Shown: one piece after another, positions 59,104-64,000 of the stretch
How positions within the stretch are numbered: position 1 is the first letter of the stretch
Layout of the letters: each line of letters opens with the position of its first letter
Source of the DNA: Pseudomonas cerasi
GTDB taxonomy: Bacteria; Pseudomonadota; Gammaproteobacteria; Pseudomonadales; Pseudomonadaceae
Length of the DNA: 64,000 nt
Direction of reading: 5' to 3'
Assembly: GCF_900074915.1 (NCBI RefSeq)
Contig: NZ_LT222319.1
Coordinates: forward strand, 248,001-312,000
Notes under the pieces: generated by a model
Seen by the model: the letters and a program-made list of their open reading frames with translations, nothing else
Told to the model about the DNA's origin: nothing
Database searches by the model: none
Position numbers and translations under genes: made by a program

Positions 59104-60045
59104 ATGTCCGTCACGTTCGACCCCGATAACCTGCGTGCCAGCCTGCTGCCGCTGAGCGTTATTGATCCGCTTTCCATGGAGGGACTGGCCTATCAGCGCT
59201 TCTACGGTCTTGCCGGACTGTGTGGCGAAAACGTCATACGCAGCTGGCTGGGGCGCCTCGATGTGGCGGGCTATGAGGTGGTCGGGCAGGTCTGGCTGCC
59301 TGACAATCCGGTCGCCACGCTGTTTCTGTTTCACGGCTTCTATGACCACATGGGCCTGTACCGGCATGTGATCGAGTGGGCTCTGGAGCAAGGCTTTGCC
59401 GTGATCGCCTGCGACCTGCCGGGGCATGGGCTGTCGAGCGGCAGTCGCGCCTGTATCAATGACTTCGCCGAGTACCAGTTGGTGTTGCAACGCCTGCTGC
59501 TCGAAGCTGAAGGTCTTGGGCTGCCACATCCCTGGCACCTGTGCGGACAAAGCATGGGCGGTGCCATCGTGACGGATCACCTGCTTCATCAGGGGGCAGA
59601 CTCGCCCGCGCAGGGTGAGGTGATCCTGCTGGCACCGCTGGTCAGGCCGCGTGCGTGGGGCTGGTCGCGTCTGAGTTATCACCTGCTCAAACCGTTCGTG
59701 AAGGGCATTGCCCGCCGTTTCACCGAAAACTCCAATGCACCCGCGTTCCTGCCTTTTCTGATGGCCGATCCGTTACAGCCGCTGCGACTGCCCACGGCTT
59801 GGGTCGGCGCGCTGGCGCAATGGATCGTGCGTGTTGAAAGCGCGCCGCGCAGCCTGCGCAGCCCGCTGATCATTCAGGGTGAGGCGGACATGACGGTCGA
59901 CTGGTCGCATAATCTGGCGATTCTGAAAGACAAATTCAGCCAACCGCAGATTCTGATGCTCGGGCATGCCCGGCATCATCTGGCCAACGAAACGCCAGAG
60001 CTGCGGGCTCGGTATTTTGATTTTCTGAAAGGGCGACTTCGTTAG
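59104..60045 (+). CDS. alpha/beta hydrolase, monoacylglycerol-lipase-like
   Basis: This 313-residue hydrolase has LFLFHGFYDHMGLYRHVIEW, the nucleophile elbow GQSMGG (Ser150), an acidic residue in IIQGEADMTVDWSHN and the His in MLGHARHHLANE. The cap region is hydrophobic. It fits Hydrolase_4/lysophospholipase types that cleave monoglycerides. It converges with a small membrane gene that overlaps its 3' end by 4 bp. It is divergent from hacB. Confidence 0.88.
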   Translation: MSVTFDPDNLRASLLPLSVIDPLSMEGLAYQRFYGLAGLCGENVIRSWLGRLDVAGYEVVGQVWLPDNPVATLFLFHGFYDHMGLYRHVIEWALEQGFAVIACDLPGHGLSSGSRACINDFAEYQLVLQRLLLEAEGLGLPHPWHLCGQSMGGAIVTDHLLHQGADSPAQGEVILLAPLVRPRAWGWSRLSYHLLKPFVKGIARRFTENSNAPAFLPFLMADPLQPLRLPTAWVGALAQWIVRVESAPRSLRSPLIIQGEADMTVDWSHNLAILKDKFSQPQILMLGHARHHLANETPELRARYFDFLKGRLR

Positions 60046-60233
60046 ACTTTTTCAGCCTTGCCGGCCTGCAGCGCCTTGACCTGTCGGCGCAGGCGATAGT
60101 TTTCAAGGGCCAGTACGACGAGCATCAGCGCCCCAAACACGGCAAAGGCGTCCTGCCCCAGAGAGCTCCAGAACAGCCAGGAGAAAAAGGCCATTACGAT
60201 ACCGGTGGCGAGCAAAGCCAATGAGTCTTTCAT
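60042..60233 (-). CDS. small membrane protein, unknown
   Basis: This 63-residue protein has two hydrophobic segments (about 5-22 and 28-45) and a basic C-terminal tail (LRRQVKALQAGKAEKV). It converges with the hydrolase gene, overlapping by 4 bp. The ribosome site is weak. No family recognised. Confidence 0.65.
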   Translation of the reverse strand: MKDSLALLATGIVMAFFSWLFWSSLGQDAFAVFGALMLVVLALENYRLRRQVKALQAGKAEKV

Positions 60234-60284
60234 ACGCTGGTGTCCATTCCTTTGACCTCAGGCGCTTGAAGGCCTGAACGGTTT

Positions 60285-61043
60285 TTACTGTCCGGGATTC
60301 AGGCTCGACGCACTCTGTCCGACGGCCAGCCCTGCACGAATCGCGGCAAGAGCGGCCTGGTAATAGGCTTTGCCTTCCGGCGACTCGGCGAAGGTCGAGA
60401 ATTCTTCGAGCTCAGGGTCCGACAGGTCGCGATAGACGTACAGCAGCGTGTTGTTCAGGTCAGCACTCATCTGCGCCATCAGGCGCTCGCGCTGGCCTTC
60501 GAGCATGCCCTGCGCCTGTCCTCCGCCCAGCAGGCCGGGGATCATCTGGCTCAGGCTGTCGGCGGCAACGCCTGCGATGGCAAGACTGACTTCCGCGCCG
60601 GCCTCTCTGGCAGGCAGTGCCTGGGCCAGATGGCCGATCAACAACTGACGGGTCGCGTCCGCTTCGATATGCGGCAGCCCCTGGGCATGTTTGGCCAACT
60701 GATCGGCGCGGGTGGCGGTCAGCTCGGCATTGACGATCTTGCGGCCCAGCGGTGACTGGAAAAACTGCAGTGACGGGGCAGGGTCCTTGAGGCTTTCACG
60801 CAGGCGCTTCGACGCGCGCTGGTCCATGGCCTGGGGGGCGAAACGCTGATTGCTGTTGTTGACCAGCGCTTGATAAACCGCAGGCGGCAGGTTGTTGCTG
60901 TAACGCTGTTGGGCAGCCTTGAGGGCATCGTTGAAATGCGCGCGCTGTTCCGGCCAGCCTGCAGACTTGTACAACTGATCGTAGCTGTCTGCCCAGGCAG
61001 GTGAGGTGCAGAACATCAACAGCAAAACAAACAAACGACGCAT
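60285..61043 (-). CDS. DUF2059 periplasmic protein
   Basis: This 252-residue secreted protein has a signal peptide (MRRLFVLLLMFCTSPAWADS). The C-terminal segment LSDPELEEFSTFAESPEGKA is the DUF2059 signature. AGGAG precedes the ATG at 61043. No enzymatic motif is seen. It lies 51 bp upstream of the small membrane gene in the same direction. Confidence 0.85.
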   Translation of the reverse strand: MRRLFVLLLMFCTSPAWADSYDQLYKSAGWPEQRAHFNDALKAAQQRYSNNLPPAVYQALVNNSNQRFAPQAMDQRASKRLRESLKDPAPSLQFFQSPLGRKIVNAELTATRADQLAKHAQGLPHIEADATRQLLIGHLAQALPAREAGAEVSLAIAGVAADSLSQMIPGLLGGGQAQGMLEGQRERLMAQMSADLNNTLLYVYRDLSDPELEEFSTFAESPEGKAYYQAALAAIRAGLAVGQSASSLNPGQ

Positions 61044-61175
61044 TGGGGACTCCTGTCGGCAGGCCGCTATTCTCCCGGTGTTAGCGTGGATTTGTCGAGT
61101 TATGAGTGCCTTCGGTGAATGAAATCTCATGCGTTTGATACCGCATGTATAAGCCTCTGTCCGATTTCAGGGCTT

Positions 61176-61820
61176 ATGGATACTATGCACGCCATGCGCA
61201 TACCCTCTGACCACCCACTGCTGTTACGAATCGTCGACGATCTGGCCGCCAACGGCTGGTCGCAGCAGAATATTTTCCTGCCCGAAGCTCTGACTCTGGA
61301 ACTTGAGCAAGAGTGCCGCAAACGTGCAGCCGAAGGCGAGCTCGAGCCTGCCGCGATCGGCAAGGGAACCGCGCTGGAAATACGCGAGGGCATTCGTGGC
61401 GACCGCATTCAGTGGCTCGAGCCGGGGCAGGTGCAGTGCTGCGACCACTATCTTGAGCTGATGGACAGTTTGCGTCAGGCGCTCAATCGCGGCCTTTTCC
61501 TCGGCCTGGAAGATTACGAAAGCCATTTTGCGCTGTATCCGCCGGGTGCCCGCTACCTCAGGCATGTGGACCGATTCCGCGATGACGACAGGCGCATGGT
61601 GTCGGCGGTGCTCTACCTCAACAACGCCTGGCTGCCCGAGCACGGCGGTCAGTTGCGCATGTACCTCAAGGACGAGGTGGCTTACGACGTTCAGCCTACG
61701 GGCGGCTGTCTGGTGGTCTTTCTGTCCGGCGAAATTCCCCATGAAGTCATGCCCGCCAGTCGTGATCGTCTGTCACTGACGGGGTGGTTCAGACGCCGGG
61801 GCAACGAGCTGTTCCAGTGA
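61176..61820 (+). CDS. 2OG-Fe(II) prolyl hydroxylase (PPHD, EF-Tu type)
   Basis: This 214-residue dioxygenase has Fe ligands H130, D132 and H189 (YLRHVDRF; IPHEVMP) and the 2-oxoglutarate Arg198 in RDRLSLTGW. It matches the Pseudomonas prolyl hydroxylase PPHD, described as an EgLN/PHD-like enzyme that hydroxylates a proline in EF-Tu. The enzyme needs oxygen, so it can report oxygen supply. The ATG at 61176 is chosen for its AGGG; ATGs at 61185 and 61194 are also possible. Confidence 0.88.
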   Translation: MDTMHAMRIPSDHPLLLRIVDDLAANGWSQQNIFLPEALTLELEQECRKRAAEGELEPAAIGKGTALEIREGIRGDRIQWLEPGQVQCCDHYLELMDSLRQALNRGLFLGLEDYESHFALYPPGARYLRHVDRFRDDDRRMVSAVLYLNNAWLPEHGGQLRMYLKDEVAYDVQPTGGCLVVFLSGEIPHEVMPASRDRLSLTGWFRRRGNELFQ

Positions 61821-61958
61821 CCTGCGGGCTGCGTTCATGAAAACAGTTTCATCAACGCAATGAGCCATTGGGCATGACTGCGGTCTATCGTGAGCACTCC
61901 TGAACCGACGGATTCGTCGTGTGAGGGTCGACTTACGTCAACTGCAGCCGGAGCAATC

Positions 61959-62396
61959 ATGAAATCCCTATTTTCTGGAACGATGGTCGCCGGACTGTTG
62001 CTCAGCGCATCCATGCTGGCCAGCGCCGCCGATATACCCCGCACCGCAGCCCCTGAAGGCGCCGAGGTGTACATCATCTCGCCCAAGGACGGTGAAACGG
62101 TCACCTCACCGTTCAAGGTGCAATTCGGCCTCAAGGGTATGGGCGTCGCGCCTGCGGGTGTCGATGTGCCCGAGACCGGTCACCATCACCTGCTGATCGA
62201 CGTGAAGGACCAGCCGGCGATGAATGCACCCCTGCCGGTCAGCGACAACATCCGCCACTTCGGCAAAGGCCAGACCGAAACCGAAATCAACCTGCCGCCG
62301 GGCCAGCACACCCTGCAATTGCTGATGGGCGACAAAGGCCACATGCCGCTGAACCCTTCGGTCGAGTCGAAGAAGATCACCATCAATGTGAAGTAG
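61959..62396 (+). CDS. DUF4399 secreted protein
   Basis: This 145-residue protein has a signal peptide (MKSLFSGTMVAGLLLSASML, cleaved after SAA). The DUF4399 pattern appears as AEVYIISPKDGETVTSPFKV, GHHHLLIDV and QLLMGDKGHMP, with several His that could bind metal. GGAGC precedes the ATG. It ends just before a REP cluster. Confidence 0.88.
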   Translation: MKSLFSGTMVAGLLLSASMLASAADIPRTAAPEGAEVYIISPKDGETVTSPFKVQFGLKGMGVAPAGVDVPETGHHHLLIDVKDQPAMNAPLPVSDNIRHFGKGQTETEINLPPGQHTLQLLMGDKGHMPLNPSVESKKITINVK

Positions 62397-62404
62397 GGCT
62401 GTCA

Positions 62405-62585
62405 GTGCTTGTGTGACGCAGAGCGTCACGAACGGCATTGCCACGCTGGAGCGTGAGGAACGATTATCGCAACTATCGTGCGACGCTCTGCGTCGCATGC
62501 CTTTCTGGACGCTCTGCGTCCTCTTGCGACGCGGAGCGTCGTGAACTGCATTCCCACGCTGGAGCGTGAGGAACGATCGGTACCC
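62405..62585. repeat. REP cluster between DUF4399 gene and serA
   Basis: Successive palindromes GTGACGCAGAGCGTCAC (62414-62430), CACGCTGGAGCGTG (two copies), GCGACGCTCTGCGTCGC, GGACGCTCTGCGTCC and GCGACGCGGAGCGTCG fill the gap. The CGC..GCG cores differ in loop by AGA or TCT, the two orientations of one unit. It sits between convergent genes. Confidence 0.85.
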
Positions 62586-62631
62586 GCAAGACCATCGCTC
62601 GTGCCCACACGGGGTGGGCACGGCGCTCGGA

Positions 62632-63861
62632 TCAGAACAAAACGCGGCTGCGGATGGTGCCTTTGATCTGTTGCAGCTTGGCCTGGGCGAGGTCGGAGTA
62701 TTCGGCGTCGACGTCGATGACCACGTAGCCGACTTTCTCGTTGGTCTGCAGGAACTGACCGGAGATATTGATACCGTTTTCGGCGAAGACCTTGTTGATC
62801 TCGCTGAGCACGCCCGGGATGTTTTCGTGGATGTGCAACAGGCGGTGCTTGCCAGGGTGCGCAGGCAGGGCCACTTCCGGGAAGTTGACCGAGGACACCG
62901 ACGTACCGTTGTCGCTGTACTTGACCAGCTTTTCCGCCACCTCGAGACCGATGTTGGCCTGCGCTTCGGCTGTGGAACCACCGATGTGCGGCGTCAGGAT
63001 CACGTTGTCCAGACCGCGCAGCGGGCTTTCGAAGATGTCGTCGTTCGAGCGCGGCTCGACCGGGAACACGTCGATGGCGGCGCCGATCAGGTGCTTGTCC
63101 TTGATAGCGTCAGCCAGTGCGTCCAGCTCGACCACCGTGCCACGCGCGGCGTTGATCAGGATGCTGCCCTTCTTCATCGCGCGGATTTCTTTTTCGCCGA
63201 TCATCCACTGGGTTTCCGAGGTTTCCGGAACGTGCAGGGTGACGATATCGGACATGCCCAGCAGCTCGTTCAGGCTCGACACCTGAGTGGCGTTGCCCAG
63301 CGGCAGTTTGGTCAGCGTGTCGTAGAAGTACACCTGCATGCCCAGACCTTCGGCCAGCACCGACAGCTGCGTACCGATCGAGCCGTAACCGATGATGCCC
63401 AGCTTCTTGCCACGGATCTCGAAGGAGTTGGCCGCGCTCTTGATCCAGCCGCCACGGTGGCAGGAAGCGTTCTTCTCGGGGATACCGCGCAGCAGCAGGA
63501 TGGCTTCGGCCAATACCAGTTCGGCGACCGAACGGGTATTGGAGTAGGGCGCATTGAATACTGCGATACCGCGCTCGCGTGCCGCGTTCAGGTCAACCTG
63601 GTTGGTGCCGATGCAGAAGCAGCCGACCGCAACCAGTTTCTTGGCGCAATCGAACAGCTCTTCGGTCAACTGAGTACGGGAGCGGATACCGATGAAATGG
63701 GCGTCGGCGATCTTTTCTTTCAGTTCGGCTTCCGGCAGAGACTTGGTGTGGTACTCGATGCTGGTGTAGCCGGCTGCCTTGAGGACGTCGACAGCGGATT
63801 GATGGACGCCTTCGAGAAGAAGGAACTTGATCTTGCTCTTGTCGAGGGAAGTCTTGCTCAT
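62632..63861 (-). CDS. serA: D-3-phosphoglycerate dehydrogenase
   Basis: This 409-residue enzyme opens serine synthesis by oxidising 3-phosphoglycerate with NAD. The NAD fold has LGIIGYGSIGTQLSVLAE; the catalytic Arg lies in LINAARGTVVE, and the His in NVILTPHIGGST. A C-terminal ACT domain (about 338-409, IPGVLSEINKVFAENGINIS) gives serine feedback. The ATG at 63861 begins the conserved N terminus. Length equals the E. coli type. Confidence 0.97.
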   Translation of the reverse strand: MSKTSLDKSKIKFLLLEGVHQSAVDVLKAAGYTSIEYHTKSLPEAELKEKIADAHFIGIRSRTQLTEELFDCAKKLVAVGCFCIGTNQVDLNAARERGIAVFNAPYSNTRSVAELVLAEAILLLRGIPEKNASCHRGGWIKSAANSFEIRGKKLGIIGYGSIGTQLSVLAEGLGMQVYFYDTLTKLPLGNATQVSSLNELLGMSDIVTLHVPETSETQWMIGEKEIRAMKKGSILINAARGTVVELDALADAIKDKHLIGAAIDVFPVEPRSNDDIFESPLRGLDNVILTPHIGGSTAEAQANIGLEVAEKLVKYSDNGTSVSSVNFPEVALPAHPGKHRLLHIHENIPGVLSEINKVFAENGINISGQFLQTNEKVGYVVIDVDAEYSDLAQAKLQQIKGTIRSRVLF

Positions 63862-64000
63862 CTGCGTAAACCTGTGTCCCGAAGAAAATTGGCAGGGGGG
63901 GGCCGGATCGGCTCTGGGCACGACTCGCGGGGGGCGTATGCTAGCATATGAGCCCCGCGAAACCTCATCCCGAACGTGAACCGTTCTCAGGATGCCCATG

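Overview
The window looks like a chromosomal segment of a Pseudomonas of the P. syringae group. The evidence is gene content and order: mutY-yggX, hisBH-hisAF, ctpA-envC-gpmI-secB-trmL, an spu polyamine locus followed by the acylase hacB and a prolyl hydroxylase, then serA. Coding GC is high, and many small REP-type palindromes sit at gene ends. Species assignment is inference; no database was searched.

Layout. Bases 1-4278 look like the edge of an integrated element. This stretch holds short unknown genes, an apparent LexA-controlled two-gene operon, an intact IS21-family element that splits a 156-codon gene, and a mirror-symmetric array of ATAGCGATAT sites. It abuts the 3' end of tRNA-Thr(TGT) at 4279-4354. 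From 5114 to 36945 the content is core-like: a membrane J-domain protein; a DUF6124 gene behind a leader with strong pairing potential; an amino-acid ABC operon whose last permease carries a nonsense codon; gabP; a soluble PAS-PAS chemoreceptor; a DUF4258/HTH toxin-antitoxin pair with a perfect operator palindrome; tRNA-Phe; mutY-yggX; asmA; an OFA-type transporter; an aromatic aminotransferase; the histidine genes; a truncated protease remnant; and the ctpA/envC/gpmI/rhodanese/grxC/secB/trmL block.

From 37966 to 45668 there is an OprD-family porin, lsfA, and an ssuACBF transport operon without ssuD or ssuE. SsuA, SsuF and LsfA are almost free of sulfur amino acids, which fits sulfur-starvation expression. 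An IS5-group element with a CTAA duplication then sits inside a decayed gene, followed by a TetR regulator.

From 45842 to 56102 lies a polyamine island: divergent gamma-glutamylpolyamine synthetases (spuI, spuB), a putrescine transaminase (spuC), and a two-receptor putrescine/spermidine ABC importer (spuDEFGH). Together these take up polyamines and begin their breakdown. No spuA amidotransferase lies between spuI and spuB. A BIME-like cluster framed by 34-bp perfect inverted repeats separates spuH from the convergent acylase hacB. The window ends with a lipase-like hydrolase, small envelope proteins, an EF-Tu-type prolyl hydroxylase, a DUF4399 protein, a second REP cluster and serA.
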